Of a stretch of 64,000 bases of DNA, positions 52,395-61,282 are shown piece after piece. Under the pieces are notes generated by a model, which was not told the DNA's origin, ran no database searches, and worked only from the letters and a program-made list of their open reading frames with translations. A program made the position numbers and the translations under genes. How positions within the stretch are numbered: the stretch's first letter is position 1; each line of letters begins with the position of its first letter. The stretch lies in NCBI RefSeq assembly GCF_965216415.1, contig NZ_CBDCFU010000002.1. One strand, 5' to 3'. Origin of the DNA: Marivita sp003149565. Lineage in GTDB: Bacteria; Pseudomonadota; Alphaproteobacteria; Rhodobacterales; Rhodobacteraceae.

Positions 52395-53342
52395 ATGACA
52401 CGCGCGATACCAATTGCCCCTCCTTCTGACCGCATCCTCGCCGGCGTTGCGCTGATGCTGGGTTTCTGCATCACAGCCCCTTTGCTCGACGTTGCGGCAA
52501 AGCTGGCCTCAAGCAGCGTACCGGTGGGTCAGATCACTGTTGCTCGTTTTATCGTACAATGTGTGTTGATGCTCCCCGTCGTCTTGCTGATGCGCGTGTC
52601 ATTGCACGTTCCGCGACGACATTGGTTTGCCCTGTCTCTGCGCGCGGGTTTGTTATTGCTCTCGACATTCTGTTTCATCGCAGCCATTCGGGTCATGCCG
52701 CTAGCCGATGCATTGGCGATTGTCTTCGTGGCGCCGTTTATCGTGCTGCTCGTGGGAAAGTTTTACCTCAGCGAAGAGGTCGGGCCACGCCGCGTTGGCG
52801 CAGCCTTGGTTGGCTTTGTCGGAGTGTTGTTTGTCATCCAGCCCAGCTTTTCAGCTTTTGGTATGGTGGCCCTCTTCCCCTTGGGTACAGCGGTGGGTTT
52901 TGCTTTCTACATCCTTGTCACGCGGGGACTGTCTCGAAGCATGCACCCTGTCACACTCCAATTCCACACAGGCCTGGTTGCCAGTGCTTTCTGCCTTCCA
53001 ATCATCCTTTTGGCACAAGGTTCGGGATCCGATTTGCTTGATCCCGTGTGGCCCAAAGGGATCGTTTGGCTGTGGCTCTTCGGCGTCGGATTTTTCGCAA
53101 CGGTCAGTCACATGATGATGACCTATGCGCTCTCTCTGGCCCCATCGGCAACACTGGCGCCCCTGCAATATATGGAACTTCCCGTTGCAACCCTGCTCGG
53201 CTACCTCGTTTTCGGTGATTTCCCAAATGCGCTGACCCTGACAGGCATTGCAATCGTCATCGGCGCCGGGCTCTACATGATCCACCGCGAACGGGTGACC
53301 GCACACAAACTGGTCACAGAGCGCGCAGCACCTCCGATCTGA
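52395..53342 (+). CDS. DMT-family (EamA) transporter
   Basis: A 315-residue inner-membrane protein with ten predicted helices in two EamA halves (about 15-145 and 160-295). ALAIVFVAPFIVLLVGKFYL and LAPLQYMELPVATLLGYLVF are family-like. Family members export amino acids or other metabolites; substrate unknown. Start at ATG 52395; an earlier in-frame ATG at 52290 lies directly after the tRNA and adds residues without family character. Confidence 0.88.
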   Translation: MTRAIPIAPPSDRILAGVALMLGFCITAPLLDVAAKLASSSVPVGQITVARFIVQCVLMLPVVLLMRVSLHVPRRHWFALSLRAGLLLLSTFCFIAAIRVMPLADALAIVFVAPFIVLLVGKFYLSEEVGPRRVGAALVGFVGVLFVIQPSFSAFGMVALFPLGTAVGFAFYILVTRGLSRSMHPVTLQFHTGLVASAFCLPIILLAQGSGSDLLDPVWPKGIVWLWLFGVGFFATVSHMMMTYALSLAPSATLAPLQYMELPVATLLGYLVFGDFPNALTLTGIAIVIGAGLYMIHRERVTAHKLVTERAAPPI

Positions 53343-53368
53343 CAAATTGAGAGGCGGTAACGTTCCGG

Positions 53369-53722
53369 CTAGGGCTCTCCAAACGGCGTAGCAAAGGCGA
53401 CAACGCTAGTAAGCCATGAACAGTGGCCACCGACGAGGATCAGGCTACAGGCCCAGAGCACGTCGAGATCGAACCAGCTTCGGAACAGAAGCTACAGACC
53501 CAACCAGTGATAGACGGCAAACGCAAACACGCTTCCAGCGAAGGTCATGGCAAAGGTGTGCGCCACAGCGACAAGGGCTGCCGTCGATGCATTGCCCGCC
53601 ATCGGAGCCGCAGCCGCAGCGCGGCCCACATCCGTTTCGATCGTGCGACACATCCCGAGATGGATGGGCACAAGCATCAGCCCTGCCCCATGCGCCACCA
53701 TCGCCACCAAGGGTCGGGACAT
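53369..53722 (-). pseudogene. Degraded small membrane protein gene (in-frame TAG)
   Basis: From ATG 53722 the minus strand encodes a hydrophobic protein that stops at TAG 53492-53494 after AVYHWLGL. The same frame continues beyond the stop as LLFRSWFDLDVLWACSLILV and ends at 53369. Families of small membrane proteins I recall from Rhodobacteraceae keep an unbroken [Y/F]xxLGLxxLxRxWFNLDxxWA pattern, so the TAG looks like a nonsense mutation. The N-terminus also appears short. It lies just after the acyl-CoA synthetase gene. Alternatives are a sequencing error, a functional 76-residue protein or stop-codon read-through. Confidence 0.5.
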
Positions 53723-53747
53723 AAACTCCCCTTGGCCTGCAAAGAAA

Positions 53748-55382
53748 TTAAGCCTCTTCAAACGAACGCGCCTGATCGCGCAAAACGTATTTCTGGATTT
53801 TACCGGTGGATGTGCGTGGGATCGGCGCAAAGATGAAACGGCCTGGCACCTTGTAATGCGCAAGATGCTCGCGGCACCACGCACGCAAAGTGTCCGGATC
53901 AGCCTCTCTACCTTCGGCCAGTTCCACAAAGGCGCAGGGTGTTTCTCCCCATTTCTCATGCGGCATGGCGACCACCGCCGCAACGGCCACCGCGTCATGC
54001 CTATAGAGAACCTCTTCCACTTCGATGGAAGAAATATTCTCACCACCGGAAATAATGACGTCTTTGGATCGGTCCTTTAGCTGAATATAGCCATCCGGAT
54101 AGACAACGCCGAGATCTCCGGAATGGAACCAACCGCCTTTGAACGCCTGTTCCGTCGCGTTGGGATTGCGAAAATACCCCTTCATCACGACGTTACCACG
54201 GAACATGACCTCGCCCATCGTTTCGCCGTCATTCGGCACGGGCTGCATTGTTTCAGGGTCAAGTACAGCCAAACCTTCAAGCGGCAGGTACCGGACGCCT
54301 TGTCTTGACTTCAGCCGCGCCTGTTCGCCGCGCGGCAGGTCTGACCATTCCGCATGCCAGTCATTGACCACGGCCGGCCCGTAGGTTTCGGTCAAACCAT
54401 AGAGATGTGTAACATCGAACCCAGCCGATTGCATGTCGGCCAGCAGCTTCTCAGGCGGCGGTGCCGCAGCGGTAAAGAACTGAACCGACTGCTCCAGGTT
54501 CCGCTTCACGTCATCGGGTGCAGAAATCATAAGCGACATCACAATCGGGGCACCGCACAGGTGAGTGACACCTTCATCTGCAAGCGCAGCCCAGATCGGC
54601 TCTGCCCGAACCTGCCGCAGGCAGACATGGGTGCCAATGATGGCCGACAGCGTCCAGGGGAAGCACCAGCCATTACAGTGAAACATCGGCAGGGTCCAAA
54701 GATAGACCGCGTGCTTGGCCATCGACGCCGTCAGCGCATTGCCTTGCGCCAAAAGATAAGCGCCGCGGTGATGCGTGACGACACCTTTCGGATCGCCAGT
54801 CGTTCCTGATGTATAGCTGATTGCGATAGCGTCCCATTCATCTTCGGGTCTCACCCAATCGAACGCCGGATCGCCAGTTTGTACAAATGCTTCGAAGTCG
54901 GTGGCATCGGTCGACGCACGTGCGCCATCGAACTCCGGATCGTCATAGACAATGATAGACGGTGTGACGGAACAGAGTGGCAAAGCGTCCAGCAGAAGCG
55001 GCAAAAACTCGGCGTCAACGATCACAAGCTTTGACATGGCATGATCAAGCTGAAACGCGATGATTGCAGCGTCGAGCCGCGTGTTGATGGCATGCAGCAC
55101 CGCTCCGCTCATCGGCACGCCGTAGTGGCACTCCAGCATCGCGGGCGTGTTGGCCAGCAGAACAGAGACGGTGTCACCCCGTCCAATCCCGCTCTGTGCC
55201 AGGGCAGATGCCAACTGCAGCGACCGGTTGTAGAAATCTGAGTAGCTGCGGCGCAGATTGCCATGCACAATTGCCGTGTGATCTGGGAAGGCCAGCGCCG
55301 CGCGCTCAAGAAAGCCCAAAGGCGTCAGCGGCTGGTAGTTCGCCGGGTTGCGGTCCAGACCAGTGTTGTACGGGTTCGCCAT
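53748..55382 (-). CDS. AMP-dependent acyl-CoA synthetase
   Basis: A 544-residue ANL-superfamily enzyme that activates a carboxylic acid via an acyl-adenylate to its CoA ester. The P-loop is TSGTTGDPKG (191-200); YGLTETYGP and the hinge HSGDLGVVYPDGYIQLKDRSKD are typical, and the C-terminal TSTGKIQKYVLR carries the catalytic Lys. The acid is not determined: sequence is of the medium-chain/aromatic type. Located at the end of the cluster lrp - GcvT-like - osmC - crotonase - synthetase, four bases after the crotonase gene. Confidence 0.93.
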   Translation of the reverse strand: MANPYNTGLDRNPANYQPLTPLGFLERAALAFPDHTAIVHGNLRRSYSDFYNRSLQLASALAQSGIGRGDTVSVLLANTPAMLECHYGVPMSGAVLHAINTRLDAAIIAFQLDHAMSKLVIVDAEFLPLLLDALPLCSVTPSIIVYDDPEFDGARASTDATDFEAFVQTGDPAFDWVRPEDEWDAIAISYTSGTTGDPKGVVTHHRGAYLLAQGNALTASMAKHAVYLWTLPMFHCNGWCFPWTLSAIIGTHVCLRQVRAEPIWAALADEGVTHLCGAPIVMSLMISAPDDVKRNLEQSVQFFTAAAPPPEKLLADMQSAGFDVTHLYGLTETYGPAVVNDWHAEWSDLPRGEQARLKSRQGVRYLPLEGLAVLDPETMQPVPNDGETMGEVMFRGNVVMKGYFRNPNATEQAFKGGWFHSGDLGVVYPDGYIQLKDRSKDVIISGGENISSIEVEEVLYRHDAVAVAAVVAMPHEKWGETPCAFVELAEGREADPDTLRAWCREHLAHYKVPGRFIFAPIPRTSTGKIQKYVLRDQARSFEEA

Positions 55383-55385
55383 CGC

Positions 55386-56180
55386 TTAGGCATCCTGCCA
55401 TTGGGGAGCGCGTTTTCCGATAAAGGCTCCGATGCCTTCTTCCGCATCACGCGCCAGCATGTTGTCGACCATGACCTTGGTAGCGTAGGAATAGGCCTCG
55501 GCCAAAGGCATTTCGGTCTGCGCGTAATATGCCCGCTTGCCCGTCGCCAATGTCATAGAAGATTTCGACGCGATTTTGCGCGCCATCTCCATCACCGCAT
55601 TGCGAAGGTTTTCCACTGGAACAGCGCGGTTTACCAATCCGATCTCGGCCGCCCGCTCCGCCGGTGTCATGTCCCCGGTAAGCAGCATCTCCATAGCGTG
55701 CTTGTTGGCCACATTGCGGGAAAGCGCCACCATCGGCGTCGAACAGAACAGCCCAATATGCACGCCCGGAGTGCTGAATTTCGCGCTATCGGCCGCGATG
55801 GCAAGATCACAGCTCGCGACCAACTGACACCCGGCGGCGGTCGCAATGCCGGTCACTTCCGCGATCACTGGTTTGGGGCAATCCACAATACTTTGCATCA
55901 CTGCGGAGCACTGAGTCAGGATGCGCGTGAAATACGCGCGGCCCCGATCGTCCCCTGCGCGGCCCGCTGTCATTTCCTTAAGGTCATGCCCCGCGCAGAA
56001 AGCAGGTCCGTCCGCAGCCAGAACGATAACCCGTACAGCCGGATCCGCGCCTGCATCTGCAAAGGCCTCGCCCAGCGCAGTGAGCATGGCTTCAGACAAG
56101 GCATTTCGCCGGGCTGGATCATTCAAAGTCAGCCGCAGGATGCCATCGGCATCCAGATCACGCAAAAGGATAGAGCTCAT
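55386..56180 (-). CDS. Crotonase-fold protein lacking both catalytic Glu
   Basis: A 264-residue enoyl-CoA hydratase/isomerase-family protein with the CoA oxyanion-hole segments AFCAGHDLKEM (60-70) and GIATAAGCQLVASCD. In rat mitochondrial hydratase the catalytic glutamates are in GGGCELA and FGQPEI; here the aligned residues are Gln119 (AGCQL) and Gly139 (FSTPGV). That pattern is of the ECHDC3 type, so hydratase activity is unlikely and another CoA-ester reaction or a binding role is possible. Tightly packed with the synthetase (four bases) and OsmC (10 bases). Confidence 0.9.
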   Translation of the reverse strand: MSSILLRDLDADGILRLTLNDPARRNALSEAMLTALGEAFADAGADPAVRVIVLAADGPAFCAGHDLKEMTAGRAGDDRGRAYFTRILTQCSAVMQSIVDCPKPVIAEVTGIATAAGCQLVASCDLAIAADSAKFSTPGVHIGLFCSTPMVALSRNVANKHAMEMLLTGDMTPAERAAEIGLVNRAVPVENLRNAVMEMARKIASKSSMTLATGKRAYYAQTEMPLAEAYSYATKVMVDNMLARDAEEGIGAFIGKRAPQWQDA

Positions 56181-56189
56181 ATCAAGCCT

Positions 56190-56639
56190 TCAGAAGATGT
56201 TGATTTCCACGCTGTCAGCCAGCGAGTTCGCGATAAAGCAATACCGATGTGCCCGGTCCTGCATCTGTGCCATCATCTCGTCTGTAACGGCAAACCCTGG
56301 ATCGAAGCGCACAACCGGGTGCAGGTCGATCCGAGTCACTGACATTTGCCCGCGTGGGTTTTTGCCGAGATGGGCAACCGCATGATCACTGTAACCCGCG
56401 ACCGGCCAGCCGGCTTTGGCCGCCAACGCCAGAAACGTCATCATGTGGCAGCTCGACAAGGCAGAGGCGAGCGCCTGCTCGGGATTGGTGTGGTCCGGAT
56501 CACCGCCCCAATCAGGGGCGGCGTCCACGTCGATGTCGTAACGGGTGCCATAAGTCACCCGATGCGCGGCAGAATACTGGCCCGGCTGCAAAGCAGGACC
56601 GCTCCGCTGCCAGTGCAGGTCAATTGCGAGGTCAGACAT
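56190..56639 (-). CDS. OsmC/Ohr-family protein
   Basis: A 149-residue OsmC-type peroxidase fold. The two redox Cys are Cys64 in LSSCHMMTFL and Cys134 in HRYCFIANSL, with Glu54 upstream (NPEQAL), so thiol-dependent peroxidase activity is plausible. These proteins detoxify organic hydroperoxides or repair oxidised lipids. It lies between the crotonase and GcvT-like genes, with 9-10 bases to each, suggesting a shared role in a pathway that makes reactive or thiol products. Confidence 0.9.
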   Translation of the reverse strand: MSDLAIDLHWQRSGPALQPGQYSAAHRVTYGTRYDIDVDAAPDWGGDPDHTNPEQALASALSSCHMMTFLALAAKAGWPVAGYSDHAVAHLGKNPRGQMSVTRIDLHPVVRFDPGFAVTDEMMAQMQDRAHRYCFIANSLADSVEINIF

Positions 56640-56648
56640 GATTATGCC

Positions 56649-57788
56649 TTATGCCGCAGCCAGCGATTTCTTCGGGTCGTAGAACGGACGTTCAACAACC
56701 GTTGCCACAGTGGGGCCGGATGGCAGTACCACTTCGACCTGCATGCCGACATGCGCATGCTCGGTGGCCACCATCGCAAGGGCAATATTGCGCTCCAGAC
56801 GCGGGGAGTAGACGGCAGAGGTGACCTTGCCGATTTCTTCCCCACCGGCGTTGATCCGCCAGAAGGTCGTGTTCGGCCCCTTGAGCGGGTCTGCCTCGAT
56901 AATCAAACCAACCTGCATGCGAGAGACACCCTCTTCGCTGATCTTCCGTAAAGCAGCCTTGCCAATGAAATCTGCGTCCATATCGAGGTTGACCAGACGA
57001 CCCAGGCCCAGCTCGTAGGGGTTGGTGTGGATATCCGCATCCGCATGGTAGGACAGCATCCCGCCTTCAATGCGGCGGATCGACGATGTGTGACCGGGCT
57101 TGAGACCGAATTCCATCCCGACCGCCATGATGCGTTCCCACAGTGCATCGCCATACGCGCTGTCACGCAAATAAAGCTCATACCCGAGTTCGCTCGACCA
57201 ACCAGTACGCGATACGATCAACGGAATACCGTCAAGGTTCACTTCACGCAGCCAGTAATATTTGAGGTCCATGATGTCGTCGCCAAACAGCGCGCACATG
57301 ATTTCGCCGGATTTCGGACCCTGCAGCTGCAAAGGGGATACATCAGGCTCGCAAATCTGAACATCGAGACCAGAATGCACTGCAACGCCCTGCGCCCAGA
57401 GCAGGATGTCGCTATCGGCTAGGGAGATCCAGAAATGGTTTTCGGCCAGTCGGAGCAGGATCGGGTCGTTGAGAATCCCGCCTTCGGCGTTGGTGATCAG
57501 GATATATTTGCATTGTCCCACTGCCATCTTGGACAGATCGCGCGGGGTCAACATCTGCACGAACTTTGCAGCATCCGGTCCAGTGATCTCAACCTGGCGT
57601 TCAACAGCGACATCACATAGGATCGCGTCGTTCACGAGGTTCCAGAAATTCTGCTCTGGGTCGCCAAAATCGCGCGGGATATACATATGATTATAAACGG
57701 AAAATCCTTGTGCTCCCCAGCGAACCGTCGCGTCGAAATAGGGGGATTTCCGGATTTGCGTGCCAAAGCCAAACTCGTCTGCATGCAT
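56649..57788 (-). CDS. GcvT/DmdA-like tetrahydrofolate methyltransferase
   Basis: A 379-residue aminomethyltransferase-family protein from ATG 57788. GcvT fold with VYNHMYIPRDF, CDVAVERQVEITGP, MLTPRDLSKMAVGQCKY and NDPILLRLAENHFWISLADSD. It resembles DMSP demethylase DmdA in these blocks but has TGWSSELGYELYL where DmdA proteins known to me have SGWSKQGGFEIY, so it is probably a paralogue that demethylates another substrate to 5-methyl- or methylene-tetrahydrofolate. Regulated, by position, by the Lrp-type gene upstream (140 bases between genes). Confidence 0.85.
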   Translation of the reverse strand: MHADEFGFGTQIRKSPYFDATVRWGAQGFSVYNHMYIPRDFGDPEQNFWNLVNDAILCDVAVERQVEITGPDAAKFVQMLTPRDLSKMAVGQCKYILITNAEGGILNDPILLRLAENHFWISLADSDILLWAQGVAVHSGLDVQICEPDVSPLQLQGPKSGEIMCALFGDDIMDLKYYWLREVNLDGIPLIVSRTGWSSELGYELYLRDSAYGDALWERIMAVGMEFGLKPGHTSSIRRIEGGMLSYHADADIHTNPYELGLGRLVNLDMDADFIGKAALRKISEEGVSRMQVGLIIEADPLKGPNTTFWRINAGGEEIGKVTSAVYSPRLERNIALAMVATEHAHVGMQVEVVLPSGPTVATVVERPFYDPKKSLAAA

Positions 57789-57928
57789 GTTGTGCGTCCC
57801 TGTTGATACCCGGGCTGGCGGCCCGGAACACGATTGATGATGACGGCTATTTAGTGCGTCAAATGACGTAGGTGCAGACTGAAGTTTGACCAAAACGCGG
57901 ACTGTTCAGGCTGATTTTTGCCAGAGGT

Positions 57929-58432
57929 TCAGACCGTTCGGTCCCGTTGGGTCACTTGGGCCAGCTTTGCGATGTTCGGACGCGCCGCTTTGACCACGCG
58001 AGTCGTGAAGTAGGTCATGTACCGATCGACCCCAAGCTCCGCATCCAGCATGTCCTGCATCAGCTCGTGAAAGGCGGACAAATTGGTGCAGACGGTCTTC
58101 ATTACGTAATCCATCCCACCTCCCGTCGCGACACAGTCGATGATCTCGTCATGGCGCATCACCCAGGATTCAAAACGATCAAAATCGGCTTTTCGGTGGT
58201 GGGTCAGAGAAACAGTGACGGTCACTTGGGTGAAATCACAAAGCCGGTTGAGAGCGATGTCAGCATGAAACCCCCGGATGAAGCCGGCCGCCTTCAATCG
58301 ATCAAGGCGGGCCCAACAAGGTGTGGCCGAGATATTGACGATCTCTGAAAGCTTGGTCTTGCTTAATTGCCCATGCTGCTGGATCGCGGACAGGATACGG
58401 ATATCCGTGGCATCAAATCCAATTTTCTTCAT
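57929..58432 (-). CDS. Lrp/AsnC-family transcriptional regulator
   Basis: A 167-residue regulator with an N-terminal winged helix (about 5-65: DATDIRILSAIQQHGQLSKT, NISATPCWARLDRLKAAGFI) and a C-terminal RAM/ligand domain (about 75-150). It precedes the GcvT-like cluster in the same orientation and likely responds to an amino-acid-like effector controlling it. Start at ATG 58432; upstream in-frame ATG 58609 adds a Lys/Arg-rich extension not typical of the family. Confidence 0.92.
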   Translation of the reverse strand: MKKIGFDATDIRILSAIQQHGQLSKTKLSEIVNISATPCWARLDRLKAAGFIRGFHADIALNRLCDFTQVTVTVSLTHHRKADFDRFESWVMRHDEIIDCVATGGGMDYVMKTVCTNLSAFHELMQDMLDAELGVDRYMTYFTTRVVKAARPNIAKLAQVTQRDRTV

Positions 58433-58715
58433 CGGTTTGTGACTTTCCAGTGAGAATGCCAGACCAGAGGCGGGACGGCCTCTTTGCACTTTGGACTTCC
58501 GATATAGCGTGACGGTCAGAGAAAACGGCGTCTTTTTGCGACGCAGACTATTCCGTAGACGGCGCATCGTGGTCTCCAGCACTGTGCAATGCTCAAATGC
58601 GTTACGCAACTGATGTAAGATTGAAATTTTTGTAACATTTCATTTGTCGTAGGCGCATTCTTGGCGTAAACGTACCGGCAAAGGTGCTTTTTCCATCTGA
58701 CGCGAGGCTCCCACC
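58433..58715. promoter_or_regulatory. Divergent promoter region between lrp and paaA
   Basis: 283 bases. It contains the palindrome TGCG-TTA-CGCA (58598-58608) and a GTTAC...GTAAC pair (58601-58605, 58632-58636), near an AT-rich stretch (58619-58645) that could be the paaA promoter. PaaR- or Lrp-type operators would be expected here, but I cannot match a known consensus. No gene seen. Confidence 0.45.
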
Positions 58716-59693
58716 ATGTACGCCCAAATGGTCAAATCCGAATCGACGCAGGACGCCCCCGAAAAGCTCGCGGCGTTTCAGGCCCGTATCGACGCCGGTG
58801 AAAAGATCGAACCCAAAGACTGGATGCCCGAAGGTTATCGCAAAACCCTGATCCGCCAGATCGGCCAGCACGCCCATTCCGAAATTGTCGGGCAACTTCC
58901 CGAAGGCAACTGGATCACCCGCGCGCCGACGCTCGAACGCAAGGCGATCCTACTGGCCAAAGTGCAGGACGAAGCGGGGCACGGCCTCTACCTCTACTGC
59001 GCTGCCGAAACGCTGGCGGTGAGCCGGGACGAACTGACCGAAATGCTGCTCGATGGTCGCATGAAATACTCGTCGATCTTCAACTATCCGACGCTCACAT
59101 GGGCGGACATGGGTGCGGTCGGCTGGCTGGTTGATGGTGCGGCGATCATGAATCAGGTTCCACTGCAACGGACATCCTATGGCCCCTATTCCCGCGCGAT
59201 GATCCGCATCTGCAAGGAAGAGTCGTTTCACCAGCGGCAGGGCTATCACATCATGATGAAGATGGCCCAAGGCACTCCTGCGCAGAAAAAGATGGCGCAG
59301 GATGCGCTCAATCGCTTCTGGTATCCATCGCTGATGATGTTCGGCCCGTCCGACAAGGACTCCGTGCATTCCGCGCAATCTATGAAATGGAAGATCAAGA
59401 TGAACACCAACGACGAGCTGCGTCAGAAGTTCGTCGATCAGACCGTGCCGCAAGCCGAGTTCCTTGGCCTGACCGTGCCGGATGACACCCTGCGTTGGAA
59501 TGAAGACAAAGGCGGATACGATTTCGCAGAACCGGATTGGTCCGAGTTCTTTGACGTCATCCAGGGCAATGGCCCCTGCAACACTGAACGCCTCGCGGCG
59601 CGCAACAAGGCCTGGGACGAAGGAGCCTGGGTGCGCGAAGGGTTGATGGCGCATGCCGCCAAGAAACGCGCGGCGAAACTGGCCGCGGAATAG
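58716..59693 (+). CDS. paaA: Phenylacetyl-CoA 1,2-epoxidase subunit A
   Basis: Catalytic di-iron subunit of the multicomponent monooxygenase that epoxidises phenylacetyl-CoA. It has 325 residues. Di-iron ligand regions are visible as KVQDEAGHGLYLYCAAE and RICKEESFHQRQGYHIMM (ExxH motifs). First gene of paaABCDE. Confidence 0.95.
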   Translation: MYAQMVKSESTQDAPEKLAAFQARIDAGEKIEPKDWMPEGYRKTLIRQIGQHAHSEIVGQLPEGNWITRAPTLERKAILLAKVQDEAGHGLYLYCAAETLAVSRDELTEMLLDGRMKYSSIFNYPTLTWADMGAVGWLVDGAAIMNQVPLQRTSYGPYSRAMIRICKEESFHQRQGYHIMMKMAQGTPAQKKMAQDALNRFWYPSLMMFGPSDKDSVHSAQSMKWKIKMNTNDELRQKFVDQTVPQAEFLGLTVPDDTLRWNEDKGGYDFAEPDWSEFFDVIQGNGPCNTERLAARNKAWDEGAWVREGLMAHAAKKRAAKLAAE

Positions 59694-59761
59694 CTCATCG
59701 GCCCTGGCGGGCATCTTCGCGAGGCGAGCCAGAAGGCTTGAGGAACGGTCGGAGGACAGAC

Positions 59762-60046
59762 ATGAAAAATGAATGGCCCCTTTGGGAAGTTTTCATCCGA
59801 GGTCAGCACGGGCTGAACCACCGCCATGTTGGCAGCCTGCACGCGCCTGATGCTGAAATGGCGCTCAAGAACGCGCGGGATGTCTACACCCGCCGCAACG
59901 AAGGTGTCAGCATCTGGGTGGTCGAAGCGGCGCATATCACAGCGTCGTCGCCCTCGGACAAGGGCCCGCTTTACGAGCCGTCGGAAAGCAAGGTCTACCG
60001 CCACCCGACCTTCTTCGACATTCCTGACGAAGCGGGACACATGTGA
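59762..60046 (+). CDS. paaB: Phenylacetyl-CoA 1,2-epoxidase subunit B
   Basis: A 94-residue small subunit from ATG 59762. EWPLWEVFIRGQHGLNHRHV is the family start, and HVGSLHAPDAEMALKNARDVY and RRNEGVSIWVVEA follow. Bridges the catalytic AC heterodimers. GGAGGACAG precedes it; it overlaps paaC at its stop. Confidence 0.95.
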   Translation: MKNEWPLWEVFIRGQHGLNHRHVGSLHAPDAEMALKNARDVYTRRNEGVSIWVVEAAHITASSPSDKGPLYEPSESKVYRHPTFFDIPDEAGHM

Positions 60047-60807
60047 TGACCGACCAGTCCGCCCTGTTCGAATACCTCCTGCGCCTGGGGGACAACACTT
60101 TGGTGCTAGGCCACCGGGTCAGCGAATGGTGCGGCCATGCGCCTGTGCTGGAGGAAGACATTGCTCTGGCAAACTCCGCATTGGACCTTATCGGCCAGAC
60201 GCAAATGTGGCTCGGCCTTGCCGGAGAGGTCGAAGGCGCCGGGCGCTCTGCCGATGATCTCGCGATGCTCCGCGACGTCTGGGATTTCCGCAACCTGCTG
60301 CTGGTCGAACAGCCGAACGGTGACTTTGGTCAGACCCTGATGCGGCAATGCCTGTTCGATGCGTTCCACCTCGAATTGCTGACCGACCTGACCCGCGCCT
60401 CCGACGACCGCATCGCGGCCATCGCCGCGAAAGCGCTGAAGGAAGTGACCTACCACCTCGACCGTTCCTCCGAGACTGTGATCGGCCTTAGCGACGGAAC
60501 CGAGGAAAGCCATCGGCGGATGCAGGCCGCGCTCGACCTGCTCTGGCCCTATGTCGGCGAGATGTTCACGCCCGATGCCGTGGACAACGCCATGCACGCC
60601 GCCGGGATCGCCCCTGATCTGACCGCGCTGCGCACCCGCTTCGACACGCGGATCGACGCCATTCTGGCCGAGGCGACGCTGACCAAACCCGACAGCACCT
60701 ATGCCCAGTCGGGCGGCAAGACCGGGTTCCGCCATTCAGAACATCTGGGCCACATGCTGACCCAGATGCAGTGGCTCCAGCGCGCCTATCCGGGTGCGAC
60801 CTGGTGA
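60046..60807 (+). CDS. paaC: Phenylacetyl-CoA 1,2-epoxidase subunit C
   Basis: A 253-residue structural partner of PaaA with a ferritin-like helical fold. LVLGHRVSEWCGHAPVLEED and IALANSALDLIGQTQMW are typical. I chose ATG 60046, which overlaps the paaB stop as TGATG; GTG 60043 in frame is an alternative that adds one residue. Confidence 0.94.
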   Translation: MTDQSALFEYLLRLGDNTLVLGHRVSEWCGHAPVLEEDIALANSALDLIGQTQMWLGLAGEVEGAGRSADDLAMLRDVWDFRNLLLVEQPNGDFGQTLMRQCLFDAFHLELLTDLTRASDDRIAAIAAKALKEVTYHLDRSSETVIGLSDGTEESHRRMQAALDLLWPYVGEMFTPDAVDNAMHAAGIAPDLTALRTRFDTRIDAILAEATLTKPDSTYAQSGGKTGFRHSEHLGHMLTQMQWLQRAYPGATW

Positions 60808-60808
60808 C

Positions 60809-61267
60809 ATGACACCCGACCTGCCCACTATCTGGCACTGGCTCGATGAGGTGCCGGATCCCGAGATCCCGGTGATCTCGGTTGTCGATCTCGGTATCGT
60901 GCGCGACGTGGCCTGGCAGGGTGACACGCTCGAAGTGGCTGTGACCCCGACCTATTCAGGCTGCCCCGCCACATCTGTGATCGCGATGGATATCGAAACT
61001 GCTCTGTACGATCGGGGTATCCGAAACGTACGGATCAAGACCCAGATCGCCCCACCCTGGACGACCGACTGGCTGTCCGACAAGGGCCGCGCCAAGCTTG
61101 CCGACTACGGCATCGCGCCGCCCTCGCCCGCCGGTGGCCCCGACACCTGCCCGCGCTGCGGCGGCACGCACCTCACGCGGATCAGCCAGTTCGGCTCCAC
61201 CCCGTGCAAGGCGCATTGGCGGTGTGACGACTGTCTTGAGCCGTTCGACTATTTCAAATGTATCTGA
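60809..61267 (+). CDS. paaD: Phenylacetate-degradation Fe-S/maturation protein PaaD
   Basis: A 152-residue protein with an N-terminal MIP18/DUF59 domain (LDEVPDPEIPVISVVDLGIV) and a C-terminal four-Cys knuckle CPRCGGTHL...CDDCL (about 115-145). Helps maturation of the epoxidase or its reductase. Starts one base after the paaC stop. Confidence 0.92.
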   Translation: MTPDLPTIWHWLDEVPDPEIPVISVVDLGIVRDVAWQGDTLEVAVTPTYSGCPATSVIAMDIETALYDRGIRNVRIKTQIAPPWTTDWLSDKGRAKLADYGIAPPSPAGGPDTCPRCGGTHLTRISQFGSTPCKAHWRCDDCLEPFDYFKCI

Positions 61268-61282
61268 CCTTAAGGCCCTGAT

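Noticed and set aside
53423..53836. A 137-codon plus-strand gene after the DMT transporter
   Set aside because: His/Arg/Gln-rich frame antisense to the membrane pseudogene and synthetase end; no start signal or family.
53748..57788. A full DMSP demethylation pathway (dmdA-dmdB-dmdD)
   Set aside because: The methyltransferase lacks the SGWSKQGGFEIY-like block of known DmdA, the crotonase lacks both catalytic Glu of DmdD-type enzymes, and no DmdC acyl-CoA dehydrogenase is present. Left as a related cluster.
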